DNA of 64,000 nucleotides, from positions 56,621,001-56,685,000 of the forward strand of contig JASDFA010000001.1 of assembly GCA_035772735.1 (NCBI GenBank), read 5' to 3'. Numbering within the stretch: the stretch's first letter is position 1; each line of letters begins with the position of its first letter. Both the position numbers and the translations under genes were made by a program. The notes under the pieces were generated by a model. That model saw nothing but the letters and a program-made list of their open reading frames with translations, was not told the DNA's origin and made no database searches. Shown piece after piece: positions 1-10,696 of this stretch. The DNA is from Datura wrightii (taxonomy: Eukaryota; Streptophyta; Magnoliopsida; Solanales; Solanaceae).

Positions 1-1
1 T

Positions 2-145
2 ATCTTAGACAGACAGATTCGCAGGTTGAGGACTAAAGAAATTGCATCTGTCAAAGTATTATGGCGTAACAGGAACCGTGAGGAAATGACGTGGGAAGCT
101 GAAGAAGATATTAAAGCCAGATACCCTCACCTATTTCAGGCCTAG
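2..145 (+). CDS. Del-A1 polyprotein C-terminus, chromodomain end (partial)
   Basis: Frame from position 2 gives 47 residues ending in HLFQA and a TAG stop at 143-145. It contains the pieces LRTKEIASVKVLWRN and EEMTWEAEEDI, the C-terminal chromodomain that follows integrase in plant chromoviruses. In such elements this domain steers integration toward particular chromatin. The same segment ends the other two Del polyproteins here, at 10697 (- strand) and about 41478. It is open over its visible length; the rest lies outside the window. Confidence 0.85.
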   Translation: MLDRQIRRLRTKEIASVKVLWRNRNREEMTWEAEEDIKARYPHLFQA

Positions 146-393
146 TCAGGCGACAGGTATGTCCGTATTGTTACTTATGCAGTACCTTATAGTTGTATGT
201 GTGTGAATGAGAAAGATTGATACTTAGTTATCCAGTGGATCCTAGATTATTATGTGCAGCACCTATGTTGGACTTTTCTGCATTTCAGGTTTTTGGCTAT
301 AGTCCATATTACAGGGGAAACTCTGCCGAAATTTTTCTAGAAAGTAAAGTAAGTAGTCCTCTAGATCACAGAGTACATTCGAGGACGAATGTT
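146..393 (+). other. Del-A1 3' untranslated region
   Basis: Non-coding spacer between the pol stop and the polypurine tract, matching 41479-41723 of Del-B. A small ORF here (217-423) is not conserved between copies. Confidence 0.7.
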
Positions 394-408
394 CTTAAGG
401 GGGGAGAA
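394..408 (+). promoter_or_regulatory. Polypurine tract of Del-A1
   Basis: CTTAAGGGGGGAGAA lies directly before the LTR start TGTTATACCCCG. This is the expected plus-strand priming site. The same tract occurs at 41724-41739 and, reversed, at 10426-10441. Confidence 0.85.
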
Positions 409-2990
409 TGTTATACCCCGTAGAATTCCCGACACCTAAATGACCTATTCGCACATTGGTTAAGAATATTTGAAGGCCATACGTGCTGGAGAAAGGCCCG
501 GGAAAAGATCGGATGAGAAACCTGTCGAACCATCGCGGAAGGAGCCGAGGCAGAGCCCCTCCGCGATGGCAGCGTGTCACGGAGGAGGGGCCTCCGCGTT
601 GGCTCCGTGACACGTTAGCCTTGTCCAGGCCCAAGTATATAAAGCCCCACTTCAGTTTTAAGTGATAAAATCATTTAAAATTTCCAGAGAATAGAGGGCA
701 AACGCAGAGGGAGAAAAAGGAACGAAGAAATTATATAATTTTCGTCCGATTACGCTGCTAAACGTTGTCTAAATTCAAATTAACTCCAGATACTGAGGTA
801 TTTAGCAGCAGAGAGCATTCCTACGGATTCAGTTTCGTGAAATACGGCCGACGAATCGTCGAGCCACCGAGCTAAGGTAAGTGGAATTGCTCTATACTAG
901 TGTCTATGTGTTCCTAGCTGTGAAGTGAATATTTCTCCCTTCTGTACCTCTGAAAAATAGCGAGTTTTCGACCGTCTTTCGATAAGCCTAAGTTTAGGCT
1001 ATAAACTATATCGAAAGTGACGTTGCCTTTTAAAGTAAAACTGTATTTAATATTAATTGACATATTTATGAATGCAGTTGGGAGAAAATAGCTGAAGTAC
1101 CGGCCGAGTCTCGTTCGACAGGCGAATAGTTCAAGGATAAGGTATGTAAAGCTGATTCCCTCGGCAAGTTAAGTAATATCGGTACAGTATAGCAATTTAC
1201 AGGCCAGTAGAACGTTCAGAAATCAAGTGTTACATTTATTGTGAATGTTGATATGGTACTAGAAGCATCAAGTTGTAACTTGCGTGAAACTTACTAGTAT
1301 GACATAGATCCTAACACAAGTGTTAGAAACTGTCCAGCATGTTCAGTATGTGATGTAATACAAAATATTAAGATATTATTTTATTCAGATGAAACCCCGT
1401 AAAGCGATGCAATATCCGTAAAGCACCTCAGAAATAGAATGGCAGGCTAAACTAAAGTTTAGAAAGCATGTTAGGAAGAGAAAATCATGTTAATACAGAA
1501 ACTCAGTAAACAACATAGTTTTCAGCAGAAACACTATCTTGTATAGCATTTGCCCCAGTACAGTCTGGCAGGAGACTATATTCATATATATATATTTACC
1601 AGTCTCAGCACGTATTAAATACGTACAGATTACTATCATTAGTTCAGCATGTAATATATACGATACCTTACCCCTATTAGCCTCAGCATGTGAGATATGC
1701 AGACAGTATTACTAGTTGAGACCGTTGTATTGTTTGGGGTTGGACTACCCAGCATCCATGACCGCCCCAGGGTTAATAGCTGTATTGACTCGTCCGCCAG
1801 AGGGCGAGGATATGTCTCTCTATGAAGTGGCATGCCGTCCCCCAGGGGACGAAGATGGGATGCCAGCTTTCCCCATATTTTGCCTTGGTCGGCTTTTATA
1901 CACCCCCGTCGAGCGGATACGCCCGGGTGTTGATTCAGGAGTCGTTCGGACTCAGGTACAGTTATAGTCAGGGGCTCAGCGAGCCCAAGTGCATACCTAG
2001 GGGACCGGCGATGCTTACAGCCATTATAGGAGATGGGATAACCGGGGTAGGGGTGTAGATTCTGTGCTGGTTGTACCTCCCGGCTTATGGGGGCCGGGTA
2101 AGGTTTGTGTGTGCCATGTTATGCTATTTCATGTTATGCCATGTTACGTTAGATACGAGTAGATCAGCAGTAGAGGGATATGCCTCCAGGTATGACTCCT
2201 ATTTCCTTCCAGTAAAAATGAGAAAAGGTATGACTTACAGTATCAGGCAGTTAATCTAGTTCTTCTTACTTCAGTTTCATCAGTTACATTGTTGTTTTCA
2301 GATTTTACTTTCAGTTATTGCTTTACATACTCAGTACCAGCGGTACTGATGCCCGGTGGGGCGCTGCATTACTTGCCTGCAGGTACTCATAGACGAGCAG
2401 GTGATACTGCGTGATTCCTGTCAGCGATCGAGTATTCAGCTCCTGTCATCCGGAGACTGAATTCCAGAGGTGTATTTCAGTTTCTTTTGTTGTATAGTAC
2501 GGGTAGGTCGGGGCCCTATCCCGATCATTTCTATTTCTATTCCTAGAGGCTTACAGTCTGTATATATCTCCCTGTGGTCATATGAGCCGGTCGTGTGAGG
2601 CCGTGCAGTTGTGTAGCTGTTAGTACTCTTTCTTTCTTTTATGTTGGCCGTGTGGGGCCATAGCTTGCCAGTAGTGGTGACCTTGCCGGTCGCGTAGCTC
2701 TCTAGTACTTCATGATTGAGTTATAGATAACTAGACAGCATGGTGGCCTTGTCGGTCCGCATAGGTTTCCCTGAATTGATATGTTTCTGGTCAGCTGTTA
2801 GTATAGGTACAGGAGGCTATAGGCCAATGGGCCGGGGGCTGTGTTTACAGCCGTTATATAGCCCTTTGTTTCCAGAAATATGAGTTAGAGCCAGCTAGGC
2901 ACCAGACGTGCCCAGGCTTAGCAGTCCAGCAGTTCAGGTCCCAGTAGGGCACCAGGTGCCAGTCATACCCCCCCAAGGAGGGGTGTGAGA
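409..2990 (+). repeat. Del-A LTR (2.58 kb)
   Basis: It begins TGTTATACCCCG after the polypurine tract and ends at ...GTGAGA (ancestrally GTGACA), four bases before the primer-binding site. TATATAAA lies at 636-643. It is closely related along its length to the - strand LTR at 7853-10425. It lacks the 88-bp internal duplication of the Del-B LTRs, which marks it as a different subfamily. The 3' half is rich in short GGCC-type hairpins. Small ORFs inside it are incidental. Confidence 0.9.
530..643 (+). promoter_or_regulatory. U3 double hairpin, ABRE-like motif and TATA box of Del-A1 LTR
   Basis: CCATCGCGG (530-538) is inverted as CCGCGATGG (561-569). GTGTCACGGAG (574-584) is inverted as CTCCGTGACAC (603-613). 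The second arm runs on into GACACGT (609-615), the reverse complement of ACGTGTC, which fits the plant ABRE consensus ACGTGKC. TATATAAA follows at 636-643. The palindromes therefore sit immediately upstream of the presumed core promoter. Confidence 0.7.
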
Positions 2991-2994
2991 AACT

Positions 2995-3006
2995 TGGTAT
3001 CAGAGC
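2995..3006 (+). other. Primer-binding site (initiator tRNA-Met type)
   Basis: TGGTATCAGAGC four bases after the LTR end, the standard plant Ty3/gypsy and copia priming site for minus-strand DNA synthesis. It shows that this LTR once acted as a 5' LTR. Confidence 0.9.
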
Positions 3007-3205
3007 AGGTCGTGTCCCAGGGGGTCTGCAAGCCGTGCTAAGTAGAGTCTTGTCTATGGATGTGTTGTGCACCACATACTATAGGCAGGAGGCTGCGAGG
3101 CATGATAGGATGGTTACCCTTCCTTCTCAGTCAGTCGTGATTCAGAGCGGTACAGCATAGGGTTGAGTCCCTATAAACTTACCGTATTCTTTGATTACAG
3201 ATATA

Positions 3206-3300
3206 AAAGCAAATCAGCATTACCCTACTACAGGCAGAAGATCAGATAACAACAGAAGAGGGCATCAGCCAGTTACATGATAACTACAGCAGCAGGAGGA
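3206..3300 (+). pseudogene. Remnant of Del gag N-terminus
   Basis: The leader (2991-3205) matches Del-B 36486-36700. The frame from 3206 reads KANQHYPTTGRRSDNN against MVDQRHPATGRRLDTA at the Del-B gag start (36701). The start ATG has been replaced by AAA and similarity fades by about 3300. Gag cannot be made from here. Confidence 0.65.
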
Positions 3301-4637
3301 GGTACCTGAAACCTCCCAGCATGATACCTTTATCGGTACTATCCCCAGTATACATTGATAACGTCAAAATAGGAAGTCAGGAATGTAATGTATATATGAG
3401 TTGATTTATTTATTAGCTATATGAGATCTGATTATGATTGCAGATAAGGTCAGACCACCAGGTAAGTATAAGAAAGAGAGGGAAATGCAGGAATCCCAAA
3501 CACATCTTTTCAGATGTGGTACAGTTATATGTTTCTATCTGTTGCAACAAGAAAAGGGCTATTCCTACTTCTTGATTCTGATGCCAGTATAGTAAAGGGG
3601 CGTAAGACTTGAGATGGGGTTGCCAAATTAAGCAGTAAGTAAATATGGGCTGATTGATCCTAGTAAGTATTAGACAGTATAAAGAGCCCCTATGATTTCG
3701 TAAGTTGTGCAGACCCTTATGATAATAAGCCAGTAGAGAAAGTAAGACCGTTAGTTTACCCGAAGCAGGGGTAAAAGACCTGTTAGTGATGAATGCCGGG
3801 TAATAGTTAAGTTCGAGTCAGAAAAAGGCCAAGTCCGCCACGTATGTTAACAGATAGCAAGACATACCTGTAAGATTGTAGTTATGATCCGGTTATGATA
3901 TCGAAAGATATAGAGGTCATGTGAACCAGATGGGCTTGAATATAAGCCAGAAGAAGTATAGGCCGAGTCCTGATCAGTAATCTCATTAGCAACGAAAGGC
4001 AGGTACCTTGAACCCCAGAGTTCAGCTTAAGCAATATGAGAGGAAGAAGCAGGAATGCCAGCTTTTGTGGGGAAATCAGGGTTACCCCCCCCCCCAGATT
4101 GATAGAGTATCGCTTCAAGGATTAAGCCTCGGGCTGACAGTAATATTGCAGTTTAGAATACCGCAGTATGCTTGTTCATGGAGAAGTTAAGAAATTACTG
4201 ATACAGCAATTCTAATCTAGTGTGGCCTAGAGATAAGGCTCGGCAGACAGTCATGGGGTCTTAATATAAGCCCAGTAAGGCCACAACATTCGAACGTTGA
4301 CCCCACATCGCAGGAGTGGCGGAATTTCAAATAGCAGACAATAACTAAGGTGTTTATGTTTGTTACTCTCGGAATGGGGTAACAATACAACGAAATGATA
4401 AGTCAGGGGAAGAGATAGTATTAGGCCGTAGAAGCGGTGTATCATGTACGGTATGAGACTCAGCAGAACATGTCAGAGATTATGTATTACCGCAGAACTC
4501 AGTACATATTGTACGTAGCTAGCGATATATATATACAGATAATAGGTATGCTGTGAGTAGCTGCCTAAGGGGTATAATCACAGATACTGATTAGTAATAG
4601 AAAGCATGTACAAATGGCATTGCAGGATCCCCTTGCC
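3301..4637 (+). other. Non-coding interior, possible LARD-type region
   Basis: There is no reverse transcriptase, integrase or protease motif on either strand. Composition is CAG/TAG-rich, like the untranslated parts of the Del elements. A C10 run lies at 4085-4094. The region sits where gag-pol should be, so it may be the internal sequence of a large retrotransposon derivative, or unrelated DNA joined by deletion. I cannot tell these apart from the sequence alone. Confidence 0.45.
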
Positions 4638-4673
4638 AAAAAAAAAGGGGGGGGGGAGAAAAAGAGAGAGAAG
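4638..4673 (+). repeat. Homopurine tract A9-G10 plus GA-rich tail
   Basis: A9 (4638-4646), G10 (4647-4656), then AG-rich sequence to 4673. It could be an expanded polypurine tract whose 3' LTR is missing, or a simple repeat. No LTR-like TG follows. Confidence 0.7.
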
Positions 4674-5395
4674 TTAAAAGCATAAGAGTTTACCAAAATA
4701 CCCTCAAACTAATGAAATAAAGCCTAAAACTGGTAGAACCAACAACAAAAGGGATGAGTCGTTGGTTGATAGGACGACCCATATTGAGATTCGTACAATG
4801 CCTTGTGCTGTTTCACTAAACTACTCATAAATTCTTACTCTGAACTCCGATTGCACAAGGTAAGATGTGTTGGAAACAAGACTCAAAGGGCTTCAATTAG
4901 AAGTGTTAACTCACCAAAAAACACTTTGTAAAATGGGAGCTATGGTCGTTTGAAATTGACCCTTTAAGAACTTATACGAAAAACTCAATTTGTAAGAAGG
5001 CTCTCAACTCAACTTTATGCTAGAGGTTCTTTATGACCTTAATTTGTATCCAAAACACTTCTCACACTTAAGAATTGTTCTTAACCCCTAGTTTCAATTA
5101 TATTCATCGGGCTCAGTCTTTCCACATACCTATAATGGTTTCAAACTTAACCTGATAGTCTAAAGCATTGCAATATCTCGACTCATGACCAACAAGATGA
5201 CCGGTACAATTGAACAATAGTTCGTAAAATCCCCTCATGTGTTCTATAAAAAATTTAACATTCTTCTGAACCTCAAACCTCGGTTCCTAGGATGGTTTAT
5301 CCTTTCATTCGTTGAATGGCCCTAGTGCCATTTTTTGACTATTTTCTGCTGCAAGTCTCGAGTCTGATCTAAGGGACTTTTGAGCTATTATAATA
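4674..5395 (-). other. Unassigned AT-rich stretch, possibly degraded LTR
   Basis: No coding potential. Its upper end abuts a recognisable but decayed - strand LTR start and polypurine tract of the G group (about 5395), so it occupies the position of the 3' LTR of the fragment at 5396-5960. It does not align clearly by eye to the G LTRs. One GAGTCGTTGG...GGACGACC segment near 4757 resembles their ACGACTCGT clusters. Confidence 0.35.
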
Positions 5396-5689
5396 TCTTC
5401 CCCTTGGGAACATTCCTCCTTAAATGTTGGCTAACTAAGTTGAAAGGTTAGGGAGAAACTACGATCCTAAAACTAAATAGCTATATAGAGAACTGAGGGA
5501 GTAACTGTCTCCAAACATGAAACACATATACTAATCTGAATTCATGAAACATACAAGCATGCTAAGACATGAAAGAAATTGAGAGACATGAACTTGACAT
5601 GAAACTGAATAGGGTGTTAAGCAAGAAACTGAATAGGGTGTTAAGCAAGAAACAAGTACCTCATGATGGAAAGAAACTTGAAGGAAAAA
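5396..5689 (-). other. Polypurine-like tract and 3' UTR of a G-type element
   Basis: AATATCTTCCCCTTGGGAAC (5391-5410) matches AATATCTCCCCCTTGGGAAC at 32941-32960, the junction of polypurine tract and LTR in the G element read on the - strand. The rest is untranslated. A short direct repeat AAGAAACTGAATAGGGTGTT lies at about 5602 and 5625. Confidence 0.55.
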
Positions 5690-5960
5690 ATATGTGGATA
5701 TCTAGCCATCATGTTGCTTTGGCATCTCACGTAGCTTCTTTAACTAGATGATAGCTCCCGAACACCTTCACTTAAACAACTTTTTTGTTCCTCCCAACTT
5801 ACGAACCTGTCGGTCCAAGATTTCAACTCGAACCATCTCATAAAAGAGACTGTAATTCTCACCCACCTCTTCACCCCTTTCATGGGTGAATCTTTCCGCA
5901 ACACCTTGTTACTTGCACCAACTTCCTTGAATACCATCACATCATTCAAGCTTATCACCA
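5690..5960 (-). pseudogene. G-type chromodomain/integrase C-terminal fragment
   Basis: On the - strand the DNA aligns with 33187-33400 of the G element, base by base across the segment encoding VASVKVLWRD and the final MMAKYPYLFP. Here it is out of frame and interrupted, so only a short ORF of about 75 residues remains. Similarity stops near 5990. It is a truncated relic of the polyprotein end and not an independent gene. Confidence 0.6.
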
Positions 5961-6755
5961 CAATCATCTTTTGGCTCCTATGTAGCCTATACTACCAAAA
6001 GCTCCTTAGACTCCCTGACATAACTAACAACTGCACTTCATGAACTCCTACCTACCGAGAATCTAAGGCATGAATAGGGCGATAATCTTGGACATATCTA
6101 TTGCATCCATCATTTCTGTTACTTGAACATACATAGGGCGCAGAGTAAGGAAATAGTAAGCATGAATCATTCAAGAAATCTAAGATAAGCATATAAATGA
6201 TGTAGCACGCCCCTGTGAGCCGATAAGGCAAATCCTAAGGACTGAGTTCATATAGCTGAGCACATTGGGAGGCATGAGCTTACATACATAATGAGTTTCA
6301 TGACATGAAGCTGAGTTTTATGGAGTCATGGAGTAAGATTGGGATCATTGACTAAAGTGGTTATCTATCATTGTGAGAACCTGAATATATGCATGAGTAA
6401 ACCGTAACATTGACATAAGGGAAAACATATGAACAGGAATGGATTGACATCCTAAAGATACTATTTGTAGAACTCCCCACCAGAAAAAACTCAAGATTTG
6501 ACTTGGCCCTTCAACTTATCATCTCCCCTTAGCTTAAAGTCATCCTTCTATGGCCTTTAGATCCTTCCTTATTGCTAGGCTGACATCACTTACTCTCGAC
6601 ATCCATCCACTCTAAGGCTATCACTAAGGTGTTCACACTCATAACCATTTAACACCATCTACGGGATTATTCTAATGTTGGAACTGCTAAATGGATCTTA
6701 TACCTTATACTACGACTCATTGGCCTAACACATGCAATGATTAATCAAGAAAAGC
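5961..6755. other. Intergenic/unassigned, no recognisable feature
   Basis: About 0.8 kb with no conserved frame on either strand. By position it lies between the integrase end and a gag fragment of G-type elements, so it may be decayed internal sequence. I see nothing that proves this. Confidence 0.3.
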
Positions 6756-7195
6756 TTATAACATACCAGTGACTACATCGGACGAGCTCTCTTGCTCCTG
6801 ACGAGATGAAAGTGCATAAAACTTATTCTGGCACTAGCTGCCACCTACACTAGAAGATGCGGACGATTGAGATAGGTGAACTGCTAGAGCTGCTAAAGTG
6901 GTGATTAGGACACAGCCTCTACCATCACCCTATCTAGCTGAAGAAAAATTATTGTGCATGTGTCCGGGATTCCCACACTCGAAGCAAACATCAAAGTTAA
7001 CCAAGCACTCTCCTGGGTGGTTCATACCGTACTTCCTGTAAGATAAGAAAGTGTACTCCCAGACATACTCCCCTAACCCATAGAGTTTGATGCTCTACCT
7101 CTTTGACCACCTCGAGGTATATATGGGACACTAGTTAATGATTGTGCTAGGGCGATCTCTGATGAGTCTGTGATCAATGTCCACCACTTTCCCTC
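6756..7195 (-). pseudogene. G-type gag fragment with zinc knuckle
   Basis: The - strand translation shows YGMNHPGECL followed by CFECGNPGHMHNN, a CCHC knuckle of the chromovirus gag type with the last Cys replaced. Further on is FYALSSRQEQESSSDVVTGM, the linker that leads into the protease; compare FYALATHQEKEASPDVVTAM near 48800-48880 in G. It is cut on one side by the LTR fragment starting at 7197 and loses similarity below 6770, before the protease active site. Confidence 0.65.
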
Positions 7196-7196
7196 T

Positions 7197-7852
7197 TGTT
7201 ATACCCCGGGAGCTCAAAGATCTAACCCGAGAGTTGAAACGGGGAATAATGGGAAATTTTGTTGCAACCTCAGGATGAGTTGTCTCACGACTTGTGAGGA
7301 CAGCCCACAAGTTGTCAGGTGACTCTTGGGGAAGGAAAAATAGTTGGGAAAAGGAAAGATGGGTAGTGTACCTGACGGGTGTCCTTAGGAGTCGTTGTCA
7401 GACTTAACGATTTGTGGGCTGAGTCGTCGGCAGGCTTGGAGTCCAAAGTTTGGAAGTAAGACAGTTCACATAACTACTGCTGACCATGAGTCATGGTCAC
7501 CCCTAACAAGTCCTGACGTGACCCATTACGAGCCCAAGAAAACAAATAAGGCAGTGCACTTGATCAGCAGAGTGACGAGTCGTGCCTCCAGAAATGAGTC
7601 GTCAGGTCGTCCCTTAGGACCACCTGGCAGTTATCTACTGCAAAATTAGTAAGGTCCTTTTCAGAATTTCTAAGTTCCTAAAGCCTAAAATACAACATTT
7701 TGGGGTATGAATGATAGTCTTTTAAGGGGTTAAGTTCAGATTACTCATTTTCAATCCATGCATGCAAAGTAGAAGAGATTTTAGAGGGTGATCAAGCTAG
7801 AAATCTTCAATTTCTTTCAAACTTCTTTTGGGCATTCAAGGGAGAGTAAGAT
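7197..7852 (+). repeat. LTR 5' fragment with ACGA(C/G)TCGT-type cluster
   Basis: It starts TGTTATACCCCGGGAGCTC. The first ~60 bp mirror the LTR starts of the G element (52760 and 32941 on the - strand). A cluster of degenerate GACTCGT/ACGAGTC words spans 7258-7620, with an exact ACGAGTCGT at 7575-7583. It is cut at 7852 by the Del-A2 LTR, so it is the target in a nested event. Confidence 0.7.
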
Positions 7853-10425
7853 TGTCACGCCCCGCCTTGGTGGGTATGACTGGCACCTGGTCCCCTACTA
7901 GGACCTTAACTGCTAAATAGCTGCGCCTAAGCACTTCTGGTGCCTGGCTGGCTCTAACCCTAGATTCAAGGAAATAAAGGGCTATATGACGACTGTAAAT
8001 ACACCCTCCGGCCGATTAGGCCTATAGCCACCTGTACTATAACATCAGCTAACCAGAATCACATACATATAGGGGAACCTAAGCGGGCCGACAAGGCCAC
8101 CATGCTTACTAGTTACTTATGAATCAATATAACAGATGCTAAACAGCTACGTGACCGACAAGGTCACCACTACTAACTGAATAAGGCCTCATACGGACAA
8201 TATACTCAACTAAATAATCGCACGGCCCCAGACGACCGGCACAACTAACCACAGGGAAATATATACAGACTGCAAGCCTCTAAGAATACTGATAAGATGG
8301 TCGGGATAGGGCCCCGGCCTACCCATACTGTACAACAAACAAAAAGGGATAAACCTCTAGCTATCTAGCTCCGGATGACTGGAGCTGATGACCTTATGAG
8401 CTGGCTTGAATCACGAGGTATCGGCTCCTCGTCTATGAGGACATGCAGGCAAGTAATGCAGCGCCCCCAAGGGGCGTCAGTACCGCTGGTACTGAGTATG
8501 TAAAGCAACAACTGAAAACTATCTGAAAATAACAATACAACTGATGGAACTGAAATAGAAGGAAATAAACTAATCTGACTGAAAACATAAAGCTAAGTCT
8601 ATTCTCAACTATGCTGGAAGGAGTAGGAGTCATACCTGGAAATGTATCGCTCTACTATCGATCTACTCATATCTAGCGTAACATGGCATAACATAATATA
8701 ACATAACATAGCATAGCACACACAAACCTTACCCAGCCCCCATAAGCAGGGAGGTACAATCAACACGCAATCTATACCCCTACCCCGGTCGTCCCATCTC
8801 CTATAATAACTATAAGCATCCTGCCGATCCCCTGGGTATGCACTTGGGATAGCTAAGCCCCTGACTATAATTGTACCTGAGTTCGGAGGACTCGTGAATC
8901 AACACCCCGGGCGTACCCGCTCGACGGGGTGTATAAAGGCCTGCCAAGGCACAATATGGGGAAAACCGGCATCCCATCTTCGTCCCCCTTTGGGATGGCA
9001 TGCCACTCTGTAGAGTGACGTATCCTCGCCCTCTGACGGACGAGTCGATACAACTATTAACCCTGGGGTGGTCATTAATGCTAGGTAATCCAACCCCAAA
9101 ACAATACAGTGGTCTCAACTAGTAATACTAACTGCGTATACCACATGCTGAAGCAAGTGATAATAATGTATTTGTACATACTATATGCTGAAGTAGTGAT
9201 AGTGATGTGTATAAATTGAATACATGTTGGGACTGATAATGGTGTGTATATATATAATCTTCTGTCATACTGTGCTGAGTCTAATGTTGAACAAGATATA
9301 GGTTTTCTTCTAGGAATCGTGTTGTATAACTGAGTTTCATAGTAACATGATTTACTATTTCTAACATGCTTTCTAAACTTCATTTTAATCTAACATTCTA
9401 CTTCTGAGGTACCTTACAAATACTTATATTGCTTTACTAGGTTTCAACTAAACACGATAATATCCTAACATACTTTACTAAATCACATACTACACATGTT
9501 GTACAGTTCCTAACACTTTTTATTAGAATTTATATCGTGCTAGCAAGTTTCACGCTATATATAACATGATTCTTCCAATATCGCACTAATATTCATACTA
9601 AACATAACACACGACTTTTGAAACATTCTATTGGCGTTTGAACTATTCTACTATACCGAGACTACTAACTTGCCGAGGAAACTAGCTTCACATACCTTCG
9701 CTTCGGATTTCCCGACTAACTGGCGTAGCTTTGTCAGTATTTTCGTTATTTTTCCCAGTTTCGACCATATATATATCAATTAGGACTAAATACACTAATG
9801 CTCTAGAAGAATATAACACTTTTAATATATATATAGCCAAAAGTTTGGCTTATCGAAAAACGGTCAAAAACTCGCTATTTCTCGGAAGTCCAGAAAGGAG
9901 AAATACTCACTTTATGGCAAGAAGTATATTGACACTAATTTGGAGCAATTCCACTTACCTTAGCTCGGTAGCACGACGATTCGCCGGCCAATTTTCACGA
10001 AACTAAATCCGTAGGAATGCTCCTTGCTGCTTAATACCTCGGTATCTGGAGTTAATTTGAGTTTGGACCGTGTTTGGCGGCGTAATCGGATGAGAAGTGG
10101 ATAAGATTGTTTGTTCCTCCTTCTCTTGGGTTTACTCTCTGTTCTTACTGGAACATATAAGTTATTAAAGCAAAAACCGAAGTTTGGAGGCTTTTATACT
10201 TGGGGTTGGACGGGGCCTCCGTGACACGGAGCCAACGCAGAGGCCCTCCCTCCATGGCACGTTGCCATCGCGGAGGGGTTTTGCCCCGGCTCCTTCTTCA
10301 ATGGTTTGACAGATTACTTATCCGGTATTTCCCCCGGGCCTTTTCCTAGCATGTATGGCATTCATAAACTCTTAACCAACAAGCGAATAGGCCATCTACA
10401 TGTCGAGAATTTACGGGGTGTAACA
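7853..10425 (-). repeat. Del-A2 3' LTR (2.57 kb)
   Basis: On the + strand it begins TGTCACGCCCCGCC and ends ...GGGGTGTAACA, the reverse complement of TGTTACACC at the LTR start. It has the same subfamily structure as 409-2990, in inverted orientation. It contains several GGCC-type hairpins (8010-8230) and the promoter palindrome described separately. ORFs in it (for example 8810-9118 and 9731-10006) are not conserved coding sequences. Confidence 0.9.
10193..10231 (-). promoter_or_regulatory. TATA box and 15-bp palindrome in Del-A2 LTR
   Basis: AGTATAAA on the - strand (10193-10200) lies just downstream of CTCCGTGTCACGGAG (10217-10231, read on the - strand). The 15-mer is an odd palindrome with 7-bp arms and is identical to one in the Tat-type LTR at 47760-47774. 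Confidence 0.65.
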
Positions 10426-10441
10426 TTCTCCCTCCCTTAAG
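10426..10441 (-). promoter_or_regulatory. Polypurine tract of Del-A2
   Basis: CTTAAGGGAGGGAGAA on the - strand, directly before the LTR start. The 3' UTR continues to 10696 with no other feature seen. Confidence 0.85.
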
Positions 10442-10696
10442 ATTATTTTTCCTCGAATGTGATCTTCTATTTATAGGAATTCTCAACTTACTCAACTTAT
10501 TTCTAGTAAAATTTTGGTACAGCTTCCCCTGTAATATGGACTATCTCAAAAACCTGAAATACAGAAAAGTCCAATACAGGTACTCCATACAATACTATAG
10601 CAATCATCAGACAAAAGATTAGAGTCGATTATCTCGTTTATGCATATACTATAAGGCACTATATAAAATAACAATACTAACATACCTCTTGACTGA

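Larger units (their letters stand above)
1..4673 (+). mobile_element. Del-A1: Tekay/Del-type chromovirus fragment (pol tail, LTR, leader, non-coding interior)
   Basis: The order is end of polyprotein, polypurine tract, one LTR, primer-binding site, leader and a non-coding interior. A single LTR is therefore flanked by the 3' end of one internal region and the 5' end of another, which a simple insertion does not give. Assignment to Tekay/Del rests on the chromodomain tail and on close similarity of the LTR and leader to the Del elements at 7853-15695 and 33874-44350. The interior after about position 3300 does not code for gag-pol, so the downstream half resembles a large non-autonomous derivative. 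The end at the purine tract near 4673 is a guess. Confidence 0.75.

Noticed and set aside
2995..3006. tRNA-Met fragment
   Set aside because: A 12-base primer-binding site in the expected place, with no tRNA fold around it.
5961..6755. Host gene or exon in the unassigned stretch
   Set aside because: No open frame above about 60 residues and no splice-linked coding pattern was visible. The surroundings are transposon remnants.
7197..7210. Del LTR start at 7197
   Set aside because: It shares TGTTATACCCCG with Del LTRs, but the following sequence and the ACGAGTCGT cluster belong to the G/K group.
8810..10006. ORFs of 60-102 residues on both strands of the Del-A2 LTR
   Set aside because: They lie in LTR sequence and have no family motif. 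The corresponding ORFs of 409-2990 are short fragments as well, so coding is unlikely.
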